From positions 1-64,000 of the forward strand of contig JACRBZ010000030.1 in assembly GCA_016219185.1 (NCBI GenBank): a stretch of 64,000 bases of DNA. The letters are read 5' to 3'. Shown here one piece after another: positions 44,675 through 54,568 of the stretch. Numbering within the stretch: position 1 is the first letter of the stretch; each line of letters starts with the position of its first letter. The stretch comes from Deltaproteobacteria bacterium (GTDB lineage Bacteria > Desulfobacterota > Desulfobacteria > Desulfobacterales > Desulfatirhabdiaceae). Below the pieces are notes generated by a model that saw nothing but the letters and a program-made list of their open reading frames with translations, searched no databases and was not told the origin of the DNA. The translations under genes were made by a program, and so were the position numbers.

Positions 44675-45249
44675 TATCCAGGCTTCGGACCGAGAAAATC
44701 AGTTCATTATTGAGCCATCCGAATTTTCTGACCATGTGCAGGGTTGCTGCCATACCGGGAATCATCCTGCTCATGCTGTGTCCCAACCGGCTCAGCGCAT
44801 TTATGGCCGCCCTTCTATTCAGTGCGGCCGCAATCACGGATTATTTTGACGGTTTTTTTGCGCGGACCCGGGGTCTGACCTCGAATTTCGGAAAACTGAT
44901 GGACCCGCTTGCAGATAAACTTCTGGTTTCGTCCGCCTTTATCATGCTGGTTTCCCATGGATGGATTCCCGGATGGATCATCTGTATCATCATCGGCAGG
45001 GAGATTGCCATTACCGGACTGCGGAATGTGATGGTAGAAAACAACGTGGACACTTCCGCCTCAAATCTGGGTAAATATAAGACAGGCTTTCAGATCGCCG
45101 CCATCATCCCCTTGCTGATTCATTATCCTTATTTTGGAATGAATTTTCATGGTATCGGCATGTTTTTCCTGTGGGGAGCGCTCATCTATACGGTCTGGTC
45201 AGGTCTGGACTATGGGTACCGTTTTAAGCGGTTTCTGGTCGAACCATAA
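44668..45249 (+). CDS. pgsA: CDP-diacylglycerol-glycerol-3-phosphate 3-phosphatidyltransferase
   Basis: 193 aa membrane protein. The CDP-alcohol phosphotransferase motif is [12 protein letters not shown] with the later acidic residues in MDPLADK. About four hydrophobic segments follow. It makes phosphatidylglycerol phosphate for membrane lipids. tRNA genes follow after 64 bases. Confidence 0.93.
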   Translation: MLISRLRTEKISSLLSHPNFLTMCRVAAIPGIILLMLCPNRLSAFMAALLFSAAAITDYFDGFFARTRGLTSNFGKLMDPLADKLLVSSAFIMLVSHGWIPGWIICIIIGREIAITGLRNVMVENNVDTSASNLGKYKTGFQIAAIIPLLIHYPYFGMNFHGIGMFFLWGALIYTVWSGLDYGYRFKRFLVEP

Positions 45250-45270
45250 CAGATAGATTTGAAAAAAGAG

Positions 45271-45299
45271 TTGACAACGAGGGCGGAAAAAGTTAGATA
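45271..45299 (+). promoter_or_regulatory. Candidate promoter for the tRNA pair
   Basis: TTGACA (45271-45276), 17 bases, TAGATA (45294-45299), 15 bases before the tRNA-Gly gene. Confidence 0.55.
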
Positions 45300-45313
45300 G
45301 AGTGCGTTTCTGA

Positions 45314-45388
<75 letters not shown>

Positions 45389-45396
45389 TTTTTTTT

Positions 45397-45471
45397 GGCG
45401 GCATAGCCAAGTGGTAAGGCAACGGTCTGCAAAATCGTTATTCTCCGGTTCAAATCCGGATGCCGCCTCCA
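45397..45471 (+). tRNA. tRNA-Cys (GCA)
   Basis: 75 bases including CCA. The acceptor stem GGCGGCA pairs with TGCCGCC, the anticodon loop is CTGCAAA (anticodon GCA), and the T-arm has GGTTCAAATCC. Confidence 0.97.
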
Positions 45472-45486
45472 TTTAAAGATACTTGA

Positions 45487-45513
45487 GGGCTGAATTTCAT
45501 TCAGCCCTTTTTT
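45487..45513 (+). terminator. Rho-independent terminator after the tRNA genes
   Basis: An 8-bp stem GGGCTGAA/TTCAGCCC (45487-45494 and 45500-45507) with a 5-base loop is followed by a T-run. Confidence 0.9.
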
Positions 45514-45666
45514 ATTTGGGTCGGTCTGGAATCGACTGGGTCGTTTTCCGCTCAATTCCAGATTTGCATTTCAAACCCTCTGGTCGATAAGGGTTGAAAA
45601 CAGTCCTCTTGCCTGACGATAGGCATGACGGCGGCTTTGGCAATCCGCCGTCATGGTTCGGATTAT

Positions 45667-46203
45667 TCACCGCGTCCCAAACGTCTTGACCATGGCCTTG
45701 TATTTCTCATGGATCATCTTTCTGTCAAAATCCCAGAACTCGGCAAGCATGGCTTGGTCTTCCTCTTCCGAGAAGTAAGCCCGGGAGGCAGGAAAGAATA
45801 CTTCATCTTCCTTCTTAATATGTATGGGATAGAAATCAATGAGTGTTTTCAGGAGTGCCGTCACTTCACCAAGCGCCGCCCCGTTTCCATTCCGGTAACG
45901 CATGTTGGCTTCCACCAGAGCCTTTGTGGTGTTGCGGGCAATGACGTGGTCTTCAATCAGTTCGTCCATCAACCGCTGGTCTTCGCTGGATAGGTGCTTT
46001 TTGCGAAGATCTCTGAATAAGATGTCTTCTTCCTTCCCGTGATGGGTACGATCGGCATATACCCGAATAAAGTCAACGGCCGTATCCACAAAATAGGGAT
46101 CGATTGACTGGGTTTTCTCAACACGCTTCAAGGCGTTCTGTATCACGTTGAGCATTTGTTCGATCAGACGGTGCTCTATCATGAGTGGTCCGCGTGCTTG
46201 CAT
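45667..46203 (-). CDS. Hemerythrin HHE-domain protein
   Basis: 178 aa. Iron-ligand His and Glu are spread as in bacterial hemerythrins: MIEHRLIE, RTHHGKEEDILF, IEDHVIAR and YPIHIKKEDEVFFP. It would bind a di-iron centre and sense or carry O2 or related species, typical for anaerobes under oxidative stress. AAAGGAA precedes the start. It is convergent with the tRNA genes, and stands alone. Confidence 0.88.
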   Translation of the reverse strand: MQARGPLMIEHRLIEQMLNVIQNALKRVEKTQSIDPYFVDTAVDFIRVYADRTHHGKEEDILFRDLRKKHLSSEDQRLMDELIEDHVIARNTTKALVEANMRYRNGNGAALGEVTALLKTLIDFYPIHIKKEDEVFFPASRAYFSEEEDQAMLAEFWDFDRKMIHEKYKAMVKTFGTR

Positions 46204-46303
46204 ATTCCATTTCCTTTTTTTGTTTCAGAAAAATAATCAGACAGATCCGCATAACATGCCGTCGGAACGATGGCCAAAGACGGGCCAAGTTCTTTATATT
46301 CAT

Positions 46304-47089
46304 TTAAAAAAGAAAACTCGGCCTGCGTTTTTCATTAAATGCCTTTAATCCTTCCTGCCCGTCAGCGCTTTCCGAACAATCAGAAAGTCCTTCTCTTTCC
46401 CATTCTATATGGGATTCAAAGGAATTGTTAAAAGAATCATTAATCAGTCTTTTAGACCAGCCGAAAGAAAACAGGGAGCTTTTAGCAGCCAGTTGGCGTA
46501 ACAACATTACGGATTCTTCCAAAGAAGCGCCGTTCTCGACCACTTTTGTTGCCAGCCCCCATTCCAATGCCTGTTTTGCGGAAATGGGCGCATCAAAAGC
46601 AGCGATTTCCAAAGCTCGGGCGCTTCCCACTATTCTGGGCAAGGTAAATGTGCCGCCGCCGTCAATGCTCAGGCCGTTTGCGGTATAGGCCTGCTTGAAT
46701 GTCGCGGATTTTTCCATGATACGGAAATCACAGGCCAATGCCAATGAGAATCCGCCTCCAGCCGCGATTCCGTTAAGCGCCGCCACAACGGGCTTTTTCA
46801 TTCTCCGGATTTCAGTTACAGCCAGATGAAATTGCGAAGCCAGTGTGCGAAATGAATGGCCGGGTTTTTCAGAGGATGTAACCACCCACTTCAAATCTCC
46901 TCCGGCACAAAATGAATGGCCGTTTCCTGTCAGAATAATTCCTCTCACAGCGTTATCGACAGCCATGTTCGATAAATGCTTTGCCAACAGAGTGACCATC
47001 TCAAGGTTGAACGCGTTATAGGCTTCTTTTCTGTTCAATATGATTTCGGCGATGTTCCCATCTCTTTTGATCTCAATTACATCGTTCAT
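46304..47089 (-). CDS. Enoyl-CoA hydratase/isomerase family protein
   Basis: 261 aa crotonase-fold protein: HSFCAGGDLKW, the oxyanion-hole segment AALNGIAAGGGFSLA and DGGGTFTLPRIVG are seen. The Glu normally found before the last motif is replaced, as in PaaG-like members, so hydratase activity is uncertain. AGGAGGTAA lies upstream of the start. It is followed (minus direction) by the hemerythrin gene. Confidence 0.9.
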   Translation of the reverse strand: MNDVIEIKRDGNIAEIILNRKEAYNAFNLEMVTLLAKHLSNMAVDNAVRGIILTGNGHSFCAGGDLKWVVTSSEKPGHSFRTLASQFHLAVTEIRRMKKPVVAALNGIAAGGGFSLALACDFRIMEKSATFKQAYTANGLSIDGGGTFTLPRIVGSARALEIAAFDAPISAKQALEWGLATKVVENGASLEESVMLLRQLAAKSSLFSFGWSKRLINDSFNNSFESHIEWEREGLSDCSESADGQEGLKAFNEKRRPSFLF

Positions 47090-47138
47090 CGTTTTTTTTT
47101 ACCTCCTGAAATTATAAGGGAAACAGAATTTTTAAAAT

Positions 47139-47963
47139 TTATTTGACAGCGGAAACCTTGATGCTGATGATGGAAGTGGAAAGTTGCTCGGCAATATCCC
47201 GCAACGTATCGGAACCCATCGACAGGTTCTTTGCCGCCGGATGACTGATCAGATCCAGTAAGGGAAACAGGGTTTCATTGATGATTTTAACTTCCTGAAA
47301 ACCGGCCCCGCGGATGGCGCTAAGATAATCCTCCTTCAGGTCCGCTCCGGAAACACACCCGATATATGCTTCGATTGATGTTTTCACAATGTCCGGAAGT
47401 GGCTTGAGCAATACGATATCCGACACAATCAGGCGGCCGCCCGGTTTGAGGACGCGAAAAGCTTCCTGAAAAACCCTGCCTTTATCGGGAGATAGATTAA
47501 TGACGCAATTGGAGATGATGATGTCTGCGGTGTTGTCGGCGACGGGCAGGTTTTCGATCTCTCCCAATCTGAACTCCACATTGGCATATCCGCCTTTGCG
47601 GGTGTTCTGCCTGGCCTTGTCCAGCATCTCAGGCGTCATGTCCACGCCGATGACCCGGCCGTCATGGCCAACTTGCCGGGCCGCCAGAAAACAATCGAAT
47701 CCGGCGCCCGACCCCAGATCAACCACTGTTTCCCCTTCCTGCAGAGATGCCAGGGCGATGGGATTTCCGCAACCCAGACCGAGATTGGCCCCTGCCGGAA
47801 CATTTTTCAGATCTTCGTCGCTATATCCGATATCTTTGCTGATGATCGCCACGCTCTGTTTGTCGCCGCAACACGAAGTCGCGGGAAAACAGCATGATCC
47901 TGCTGTTTTTGCAATCCTCGCATATCCGTCCCGGACGGATTTCTTGATCTCTTCCTGTTTCAT
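47139..47963 (-). CDS. arsM: Arsenite S-adenosylmethionine methyltransferase
   Basis: 274 aa. SAM motif I is LGSGAGFDC. The Cys residues that bind As(III) in ArsM are at LGCGNP, SNCVINL and YIGCVSGA, and an N-terminal CCFPATSCCG adds more. AAGGAGG precedes the ATG. It methylates arsenite for detoxification. It is the second gene of the AbrB-like/arsM operon. Confidence 0.9.
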   Translation of the reverse strand: MKQEEIKKSVRDGYARIAKTAGSCCFPATSCCGDKQSVAIISKDIGYSDEDLKNVPAGANLGLGCGNPIALASLQEGETVVDLGSGAGFDCFLAARQVGHDGRVIGVDMTPEMLDKARQNTRKGGYANVEFRLGEIENLPVADNTADIIISNCVINLSPDKGRVFQEAFRVLKPGGRLIVSDIVLLKPLPDIVKTSIEAYIGCVSGADLKEDYLSAIRGAGFQEVKIINETLFPLLDLISHPAAKNLSMGSDTLRDIAEQLSTSIISIKVSAVK

Positions 47964-47993
47964 TTTCGTATTCCTCCTTATTGAATTGACTGA

Positions 47994-48275
47994 TTAACCT
48001 GAAAATACACCGCTCATGACCGGACCGAGAAACTCCCTGACCCGTTCAGCGAGATTATCGGCCTTGATCAGTGTCAGGCAGCAGATATCTCCATCCATTT
48101 CCCAGGTGATGAGCGCCAGTTTGTCTCCGGGTTTGATGTTCGCCTTATCCCGCAATTCCTTGGGAAGCACCATCTGCCCCCGCTCATCGACGCTGATCAG
48201 GGATTCGATTTTGCAGCAGTTCATGGCCTTTCCCGTGGTTTCACAACAGGCTGCTTTTGGCTTGACCTTGCTCAT
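47994..48275 (-). CDS. AbrB/SpoVT-type regulator with Cys-rich N-terminus
   Basis: 93 aa from the ATG at 48275 (GAGGG upstream); the open frame extends further but without a ribosome site. The AbrB-like beta-hairpin VDERGQMVLPKELRDKANIKPGD is clear, preceded by ACCETTG and NCCKIES, Cys pairs that could bind metal or arsenic. From memory such AbrB proteins next to arsM-like genes are labelled HgcAB-associated HgcC; no hgcAB is in this window. It likely represses its own operon. Confidence 0.78.
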   Translation of the reverse strand: MSKVKPKAACCETTGKAMNCCKIESLISVDERGQMVLPKELRDKANIKPGDKLALITWEMDGDICCLTLIKADNLAERVREFLGPVMSGVFSG

Positions 48276-48324
48276 TTTATTCCCTCTCATTATGATTGTG
48301 ACAAAATATTTAATCAGTGTATTA

Positions 48325-48352
48325 AGGTTAATCAGAATATACTGATTAACCT
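48325..48352. promoter_or_regulatory. Operator palindrome of the AbrB/arsM operon
   Basis: A perfect 11-bp inverted repeat (48325-48335 and 48342-48352, loop AATATA) lies about 50-75 bases before the AbrB start. Its right arm plus two bases, CTGATTAACCTGA, recurs at 47990-48002 across the AbrB stop codon, so a second binding half-site is likely. Confidence 0.7.
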
Positions 48353-48594
48353 GATATCTGTCAAGAGGAGATGATGGCTTCTTCAGGCCAGAAAAAATGC
48401 AGAAGAATATCGGAGAAACGTGCATGGAATCCGTTGGAATAAAGCCTGTGAACTCACCCGGTTTGAAACTACTCCGGGACTATCGTTCATGGCGAGTTGA
48501 CAATGCGTTCATCATGCAATGGGCGAGGGAGCCAAGGGAGGGAAAAAAGTTTGACATTCAGCAATAAAGGTATAGTTTTTATACCATAAACATC

Positions 48595-48681
48595 ATGCGA
48601 AACCACATCAAGATCATTTCCGTGAGCAGTTCCGGAAAAACCGAGGAGGCCGTTTATGAAGAGGAGGATACCCGCCGGTGA
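48595..48681 (+). pseudogene. BrnT toxin C-terminal stump
   Basis: 28 codons reading HIKIISVSSSGKTEEAVYEEE and then a stop at 48679-48681. This matches the end of BrnT-type RNase toxins (IISARKATKxERxxYEE). The rest of the toxin is absent upstream. It overlaps the brnA start, as in intact brnTA pairs. Confidence 0.55.
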
Positions 48682-48937
48682 ATTTGATAGAAAATTCCAA
48701 TCCGGGGAAGATATGGTGGCTTATTGCGATACGAACACCGTTCGTCAACCGAAATTGGAACAAAAACGGGTCAATGTTGATTTCCCGGTCTGGATGATTG
48801 AGGGTCTGGATCATGCAGCCAGGGAACTGGGCGTTACCCGGCAGTCGCTTATCAAGTTCTGGCTTGCGGAAAAGTTAAAGACTTCGATGCAGGACAACTT
48901 GAAAGTCATGGCCAGGCCGGATTTAAAGGAGGTATGA
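48656..48937 (+). CDS. brnA: BrnA-family antitoxin
   Basis: 93 aa. The conserved block EFDRKF, EDMVAY, QKRVNVDFPVWMIEGLD and RELGVTRQSLIKFWLAEKL is the BrnA/CopG ribbon-helix-helix form. It would bind DNA and neutralise BrnT. Since only a toxin stump is present it is an orphan antitoxin and may now act as a plain repressor. A short palindrome GGTATA/TATACC (48569-48585) upstream could be its operator. Confidence 0.82.
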   Translation: MKRRIPAGEFDRKFQSGEDMVAYCDTNTVRQPKLEQKRVNVDFPVWMIEGLDHAARELGVTRQSLIKFWLAEKLKTSMQDNLKVMARPDLKEV

Positions 48938-48939
48938 TC

Positions 48940-50037
48940 ATGGGGGAAAGCATCTGTTTGCCGTCGATGCGGGACAATGGTGGTTTCGCCAAGGGGATTT
49001 TTCGGCTGGTTGCCGTTGTTTGGCTGCTTTTACTGGTGGTTCCCGTCGAAGCCGGGGAACTGAATGTTGGTGTCCTTTACTGGTCCATGAATATTCCCGG
49101 CCAGGTTGCAATGCGAAAGGGGCTGGAAGCCGAGGTGAAAAGCATAAACAAAGCCGCCCTTGCAGACGGCAGGCCTTTGATCAAACTTGAAATCCGCGTT
49201 GCGGGAGATGGTGAGGCAGGCATTGAAAACCAGATACGGCAGATGTATGATCTGGTTGCGATGCGAGTTGATCTGATAGTCGTGCAACCCACCGACAATG
49301 CAGCTCTGGCTGCGCCGCTGCGCGCAGCCAACAGGGCCGGAATACCGGTTGTGGTCTATGATCAATATATCAACGGAGGCGTCCTTGCCGCTTACCGCGC
49401 ATCCAATAATTATCAGGCCGGATATCTTGACGGCGAATACATATCGTCACGATTTCCGGAAGGCCGGCAGATTCGCCTGATATTGGTGGAGTACCCTCAC
49501 GTGTCCTCCACGGTTGAACGGGTGAACGGTTTTCTGGATGCCTTAAAAGAAGCCGGACGCAGCTACAGGGTTTTAAAATCCTATTTTGCTGTTGAACCCG
49601 CCAGCGGGAAAAAGGCGGCAAGCGACATTCTGCACGATTTTCCAAAGGCCGGCAGCATTGATGTGGTTTTTACGGTAAACGATGGAGGCGGGCTATCGGT
49701 GGTAAAAGGTCTTTCCGATGCGGGACGAAAGGAAATCATGGTGGCCTCCATTGATGGGGATCCCGAGTCCGTGGAGAACATCAGGACCGGGAATTTGACG
49801 GTCATTGACTCTGCGCAGTTCTGCGGTCCTCTTGGCGCGGAGGCGATGAAGGCCGCATATGCACTGCTGACCGGGGGGACGCCACCATACCACGCCCTTT
49901 TACCGGTATTTCCGATCACGCGCGAAACCCTTCATCTCTATCCCGGCTGGTTGGGCCCGGTCCCGGCCGAATTTGAAAAACCATGGAAAAGCAAGTCGCC
50001 GCAATGGCAGAGAAGTCTGACTATCGTGAAGTCCTGA
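48940..50037 (+). CDS. Periplasmic sugar-type substrate-binding protein
   Basis: 365 aa from ATG 48940, chosen because AAAGGAGGT lies six bases upstream; the ATG at 48934 touches that site. A signal peptide (LVAVVWLLLLVVPVEAG) is followed by a type I periplasmic binding fold of the RbsB kind: VGVLYWSMNIPGQV, LIVVQPTDNAAL, GIPVVVYDQ. No permease or ATPase gene is near; instead a membrane hybrid kinase follows after 25 bases. It probably presents a ligand to that sensor rather than to a transporter. Confidence 0.85.
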   Translation: MGESICLPSMRDNGGFAKGIFRLVAVVWLLLLVVPVEAGELNVGVLYWSMNIPGQVAMRKGLEAEVKSINKAALADGRPLIKLEIRVAGDGEAGIENQIRQMYDLVAMRVDLIVVQPTDNAALAAPLRAANRAGIPVVVYDQYINGGVLAAYRASNNYQAGYLDGEYISSRFPEGRQIRLILVEYPHVSSTVERVNGFLDALKEAGRSYRVLKSYFAVEPASGKKAASDILHDFPKAGSIDVVFTVNDGGGLSVVKGLSDAGRKEIMVASIDGDPESVENIRTGNLTVIDSAQFCGPLGAEAMKAAYALLTGGTPPYHALLPVFPITRETLHLYPGWLGPVPAEFEKPWKSKSPQWQRSLTIVKS

Positions 50038-50062
50038 TATGTTGCCGGCGGGGAGGGAAAAC

Positions 50063-52984
50063 ATGCTGATGCGAGATTCCAATGTTTTAAACCAACACGA
50101 TCGTAAACTCGCCCTGAGTTTTGGCGCGGTGGTGCTGATACTGGTGCTCGCAGCCTCGGGTGCTGCCAGCTATCTATTTTCCCAATTGAAACAAAAGCAG
50201 GAAGATCGTCTGTCCGGGGTGATCGCGGTCATCCTTGGAGAGTCCATATCCAGGGTTAGCTTTTCGGGCAAGTACCATGCGCGTCTGTTCGTTGAGGAAA
50301 TGAAGTCCCGAGTTCCGGAACTGGCTTTTATCTCTGTTGAAAACAAAGATGGGCTCATCCTTGCGCACAGTGATCCGGCAAAAAACGATGAAACCATGTC
50401 GGATACAGAGGATGTGGATCTGCGCATTCAGAGTTTAAAGACCGGATCTCCTGTTGCCGGAGAACACATCCGCGATGGGAAAACCATTAAAGAAGTCGTT
50501 CTGCCTTACCGAGGCGGCCCTGACGCGGGAGTGATCGGCGTTGTGCATACGGGCATCAACTTTGATGAGGTACGCCGGGAACAACGGGTAAATCTCTTCA
50601 AACTGTTGATCCTGGTTGCAGTGCTGACGGCTGCGGCAATATGGGTCATTCTGATCCTCAGTCATCATTTCGGCAGCACGGTTCGTGCTCTTGCGACTCA
50701 ATTGCAGGGTATTTTGAATCATGCTCCCGTGGCAATAGGCATAAGTGACCGGATCGGCCGGATTATCGGGTTCAGTGTGGGCTTTGAGCATCTGTTCGGC
50801 CGTCCGACGGCCAGACAGACCCAGATGCAGCTTTTTGCGGAACGCCTTTCTGATGCAAACGTCAAACGTCTGGCGGAAACCGACCGGAAAGTCTTTGAAA
50901 ACGGTGTGCCGTGCGAACAGGAGCTGCAGGTTGATATCCAGGGCCGTTTGTGTACCTGGAACGTCAGCAAATTTCCCATTGCCAGGGACGATGACGGCAA
51001 AACCACACTCATCTGTGCTTTTATTCATGACATCACCGAACGCAAGCAGGCGGAGAGATCGCTGGCGGAGAACGAAGCCCGTCTGCGTACCCTGGTGCAA
51101 ACCATTCCGGACCTGATCTGGCTCAAAGATACGGACGGCGTCTATCTGACCTGCAACACGCGGTTCGAGCGTTTATATGGGGCCAGGGAAACGGACATTG
51201 TCGGCAAGACAGACTATGACTTTGTAGGCAAAGAACTTGCGGACTTCTTCCGCGAGCACGACCGCATGGCCATGGCAGCGGGTAAGTCCAGCGCAAACGA
51301 GGAATGGCTCACCTTCGCAGATGATGGTTACCATGGACTCTTTGATACCATCAAGACTCCGATGTGCGATGTCGATGGCAAACTCATCGGCGTACTGGGC
51401 ATATCCCGCGACATCACCGAACGCAAGCGGGATGAAGAGAGACTGAAGAATCAGATGGAATTCCTTACAACGCTTCTGGATACTATTCCCAGCCCAGTCT
51501 TCTATAAGGATGTCTCGCGAAGGTATCTGGGGTGCAACCGGGCATTCGAGGAGTTCTGGGGCATGTCCAGAGAAAGCATTGTCGGCAAGAGTGCCCATGA
51601 CATGGGTCCCGAAGAGATTGCCGAGAAGTATGAAGCCATGGACAACGAATTGTTTGAGCATGGCGGCCATCAGACGTATGAATGGAAGGTCAGGTCCGCG
51701 GATGGATCTGAAAAGGATGTGATCTTCAACAAGGCGACGTTTCCGGATGCAGGTGGTCATATTGCCGGGCTGGTAGGTGTTATCCTCGATATCACCGAGC
51801 GAAAGCATGTGGAGGAGGAAAGGATCAGGCTCGAAGGGCGGCTCCTGCAGTCGTATAAAATGGAAGCCATCGGTTCTTTGGCCGGGGGCATCGCCCACGA
51901 TTTCAACAATATTCTGTCGGCTGTCCTTGGTTTTGTCGAGCTTGCCAAAATGAAGCTCAAAGACAACCGCAGCGTTGAAAATGAAATGAATCAGATTCTC
52001 AGTGCCGGAATCAGGGCCAGGGACCTGGTCAAGCAGATACTGGCATTCAGTCGCCAGACCGGAATTAAGAGAGAGCCTCTGGTATTGGCTCCTCTTATCA
52101 AGGAGTCTATGAAGTTTCTAAGGGCCTCGCTTCCCGTTACCATTGATATCAGACAGGACATATCGGTTTCAGGCAGCATGACGATAGCGGACCCCACTCA
52201 GATCCATCAGGTCATCATGAACCTCTGCACCAACGCCGCTTATGCCATGAAGGAGAAAGGCGGCACGCTTGCCATTCGCCTTGCGGAAGTGGAACTGGAC
52301 GATGAGGCTGAACAGGAACTGAAGGGATTGAAGCAAGGCCCATATTTACAACTTACCGTTGCTGATACCGGATGCGGCATTCCTAAGGAAATCATCAACC
52401 GTATCTTCGATCCGTTCTTCACTACCAAGGGGCGTGGAGAGGGAACCGGCATGGGGCTGTCCGTTGTTCATGGCATCGTCAGGGAGATGGGGGGGGCCAT
52501 CTCGGCATACAGCGAGCCGGGTAAAGGGACCACGTTCCAGGTTCTTTTCCCCAGGTATGAAGGAGAATCGTCAGGGGCTGATTCCGCGCATACCGCTACA
52601 AGAACCGGCAGCGGGACGATCCTTTTTGTGGACGATGAAGAGGGGGTCATCGTTTCGAGCCGCGGGATACTTGAACAGCTCGGGTATAAGGTGGTTTCAA
52701 CAAGCAGCCCGTTAGAGGCCCTGGAGATTTTCAGATCCAGACCCGGTGAGTTCAATCTGGTACTGACGGACATGACCATGCCCAAAATGACGGGTCTTGA
52801 GCTGTCGGAACAGCTTCTGAAAATAAGGTCCGATATCCCTATTGTGCTGTGCACCGGCTTCAATCTGGGAATTTCTCCCGAGAAAATAAGGGACGTCGGC
52901 ATTAAAGAACTGGTAATGAAACCCATGATTGCCAGTGAATTGGCAAATGCGGTTTATACGGCATTGGCGCCTGACAACGTTTAA
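50063..52984 (+). CDS. Membrane hybrid histidine kinase (PAS3-HisKA-HATPase-REC)
   Basis: 973 aa from ATG 50063 (GGGAGGG upstream). Membrane segments at about 14-36 and 177-200 enclose a periplasmic domain of roughly 140 residues. Three PAS domains follow (about 215-330, 345-455, 470-590). HisKA has [11 protein letters not shown] (His near 612), HATPase_c has DTGCGIPKE and GTGMGLS, and a C-terminal REC has Asp near 902 (LVLTDMTMP). It probably senses the binding protein coded just upstream. The output regulator is not adjacent. Confidence 0.92.
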   Translation: MLMRDSNVLNQHDRKLALSFGAVVLILVLAASGAASYLFSQLKQKQEDRLSGVIAVILGESISRVSFSGKYHARLFVEEMKSRVPELAFISVENKDGLILAHSDPAKNDETMSDTEDVDLRIQSLKTGSPVAGEHIRDGKTIKEVVLPYRGGPDAGVIGVVHTGINFDEVRREQRVNLFKLLILVAVLTAAAIWVILILSHHFGSTVRALATQLQGILNHAPVAIGISDRIGRIIGFSVGFEHLFGRPTARQTQMQLFAERLSDANVKRLAETDRKVFENGVPCEQELQVDIQGRLCTWNVSKFPIARDDDGKTTLICAFIHDITERKQAERSLAENEARLRTLVQTIPDLIWLKDTDGVYLTCNTRFERLYGARETDIVGKTDYDFVGKELADFFREHDRMAMAAGKSSANEEWLTFADDGYHGLFDTIKTPMCDVDGKLIGVLGISRDITERKRDEERLKNQMEFLTTLLDTIPSPVFYKDVSRRYLGCNRAFEEFWGMSRESIVGKSAHDMGPEEIAEKYEAMDNELFEHGGHQTYEWKVRSADGSEKDVIFNKATFPDAGGHIAGLVGVILDITERKHVEEERIRLEGRLLQSYKMEAIGSLAGGIAHDFNNILSAVLGFVELAKMKLKDNRSVENEMNQILSAGIRARDLVKQILAFSRQTGIKREPLVLAPLIKESMKFLRASLPVTIDIRQDISVSGSMTIADPTQIHQVIMNLCTNAAYAMKEKGGTLAIRLAEVELDDEAEQELKGLKQGPYLQLTVADTGCGIPKEIINRIFDPFFTTKGRGEGTGMGLSVVHGIVREMGGAISAYSEPGKGTTFQVLFPRYEGESSGADSAHTATRTGSGTILFVDDEEGVIVSSRGILEQLGYKVVSTSSPLEALEIFRSRPGEFNLVLTDMTMPKMTGLELSEQLLKIRSDIPIVLCTGFNLGISPEKIRDVGIKELVMKPMIASELANAVYTALAPDNV

Positions 52985-53093
52985 GGGGATTTAATGGAGG
53001 AGTGACTTCAATCATCCTGCAAAAATGTTGTACCTGCTGAATGCACCGCTGTATTGGCTTAGCTCATCACAACCTTGCAGAAACAGGCGGACG

Positions 53094-53114
53094 GAAAAAG
53101 CCCCCGGGCCTTTC
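53094..53114 (-). terminator. Terminator of the minus-strand REC-DUF4388 gene
   Basis: On the minus strand a GC-rich hairpin (AAGGCCC/GGGGGCTT with a bulge) runs into TTTTT, 26 bases after the gene's stop. Confidence 0.6.
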
Positions 53115-53139
53115 CCGTCGGATCAATGCCATGTGCTGT

Positions 53140-54348
53140 TTACATCCTGCAATCATCGGCAAGGGACTGAATGACGGAGTTGATTTTCATCTTCGCAAGA
53201 CCGATGCTTGCATCCGCCGTCAGAAAAAGAACGAGATGGACATGCGCCTTCCCGGTCTGAGATTTCAGGGGATCGGTCCCTTCATTGAGACACTGGGCGA
53301 TAATATGGGCGCGCTCGGTCTCCACATGCACAAGCTGGCCCCGTCCCGCGCCCATCTCAAGGGATGCCTTCTGCGCGTTCATGAGAACGTTGTTGGCCAG
53401 AACACCCACCGTTTCCAGATTGCTCTTGCTGCCCGGCGCTGCCAGTATCCCAATGGTTTCTCCGGCCGGCGTAAATAGACCTGTACCGCCGAAACCCTCT
53501 ATCATGGCCAACTCTTTTAATTTGTCCTGAATACTCATAGTATTGATCTCCTTTCCTGTATCGATGATGTCGTCAATCGTCATTTCCCGGGGAGAAGAAG
53601 TCTCTTCCGCGTCTCCGCAGGCAGTCCGTACGCTGCTTGCGTCCTGCTTCGCCCCTTTTCCCTTGCCGTTTGTCGCCTGTTCGTCTTTTCGGATATAACC
53701 TTCCATGATGATATTAAACATTGCAAAATGTATTTTTCTCTCTTTCTCTCTTTTCTTGCACATGCTGCGTATCTCGATCTCGGCGTTCTCCCAGCACACG
53801 ATCTCATAAGCGGCATCAACGCCGCTCTTGTCCCCGGTGTCGGCGTCAAGCAGAACACCCTTGCTGAAGTAGAGAGTTCCCTGCTTGTCGTTTTCCTTGA
53901 CGTCGAGCGTGCAGGTCTTCTCCTCCATTTCGATCAATTGAAGAAACGACACCAGATTCATGTTGTTGATAAATCCGCGCGAACTGGCGTCAAGACCTTC
54001 GTTGATCTTATTCGCAAGGACCTTGAAATCAAGTGGCTTCTCGATGTACATCATGGCCCCGAGATCGTCGATGCGTTCTTCGATATTGGGGGTGCCGAAG
54101 GCGGTCATGACGATCACCGGGATCTGCGGATGGTGGCCGGCCATGTACGCCAGCAGTTCAAAGCCGTCAAGAACCGGCATTTGAAGATCGGTCACCACAA
54201 GATCAACCGGATTCGCTGAAAGATACGCGACCGCCTTTTCCCCGTTTTCCGCGGTCTCCACACTGAAATCATTGGCATAGGCCAGCAAGCCGTCTGAAAG
54301 GCTCAGAAGAAAAGAAGAATCATCATCCACGATCAGCACTTTATTCAT
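53140..54348 (-). CDS. Response regulator with DUF4388 and roadblock/LC7 domains
   Basis: 402 aa from the ATG at 54348 (MNKVLIVDDD). A receiver with DLQMP and IEKPLD comes first, then a DUF4388/PATAN-type domain (about 130-260, with LVSFLQLIEMEEKTCTL and GTLYFSKGVLLDA) and a C-terminal roadblock/LC7 domain (about 290-400, with GFGGTGLFTPAGE). This set is typical of deltaproteobacterial regulators of motility or polarity. No DNA-binding part. A sigma-54 site lies just upstream. Confidence 0.87.
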   Translation of the reverse strand: MNKVLIVDDDSSFLLSLSDGLLAYANDFSVETAENGEKAVAYLSANPVDLVVTDLQMPVLDGFELLAYMAGHHPQIPVIVMTAFGTPNIEERIDDLGAMMYIEKPLDFKVLANKINEGLDASSRGFINNMNLVSFLQLIEMEEKTCTLDVKENDKQGTLYFSKGVLLDADTGDKSGVDAAYEIVCWENAEIEIRSMCKKREKERKIHFAMFNIIMEGYIRKDEQATNGKGKGAKQDASSVRTACGDAEETSSPREMTIDDIIDTGKEINTMSIQDKLKELAMIEGFGGTGLFTPAGETIGILAAPGSKSNLETVGVLANNVLMNAQKASLEMGAGRGQLVHVETERAHIIAQCLNEGTDPLKSQTGKAHVHLVLFLTADASIGLAKMKINSVIQSLADDCRM

Positions 54349-54401
54349 GACAAGATCCCTTTTCCTTGGTTTATAATTGATGATTTCTGTGCCGAGATTA
54401 A

Positions 54402-54418
54402 ATGCATGAACCATGCCG
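54402..54418 (-). promoter_or_regulatory. Candidate sigma-54 promoter, minus strand
   Basis: Read on the minus strand, CGGCATGGTTCATGCAT has GG and GC separated by exactly ten bases (GG at 54417-54416, GC at 54405-54404). The predicted start near 54392 is about 44 bases before the ATG at 54348. An NtrC-type gene lies directly upstream. Confidence 0.65.
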
Positions 54419-54568
54419 AATAATTGATAAAAAATATTTAAATAAATTCAATGTATTAAAATGAATTCGCATGCGGGATGGGAAAACGATCTATTTTAGA
54501 TAACCTGTTTTAGGATACCCTGCTAAAATAAGTAAGAGAGGATGATTCGAGTGGAAGGGTGCGCCCTG

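Noticed and set aside
53041..53478. Plus-strand gene over the end of the REC-DUF4388 gene
   Set aside because: The minus strand encodes a full roadblock domain there; the plus frame has no ribosome site and no family.
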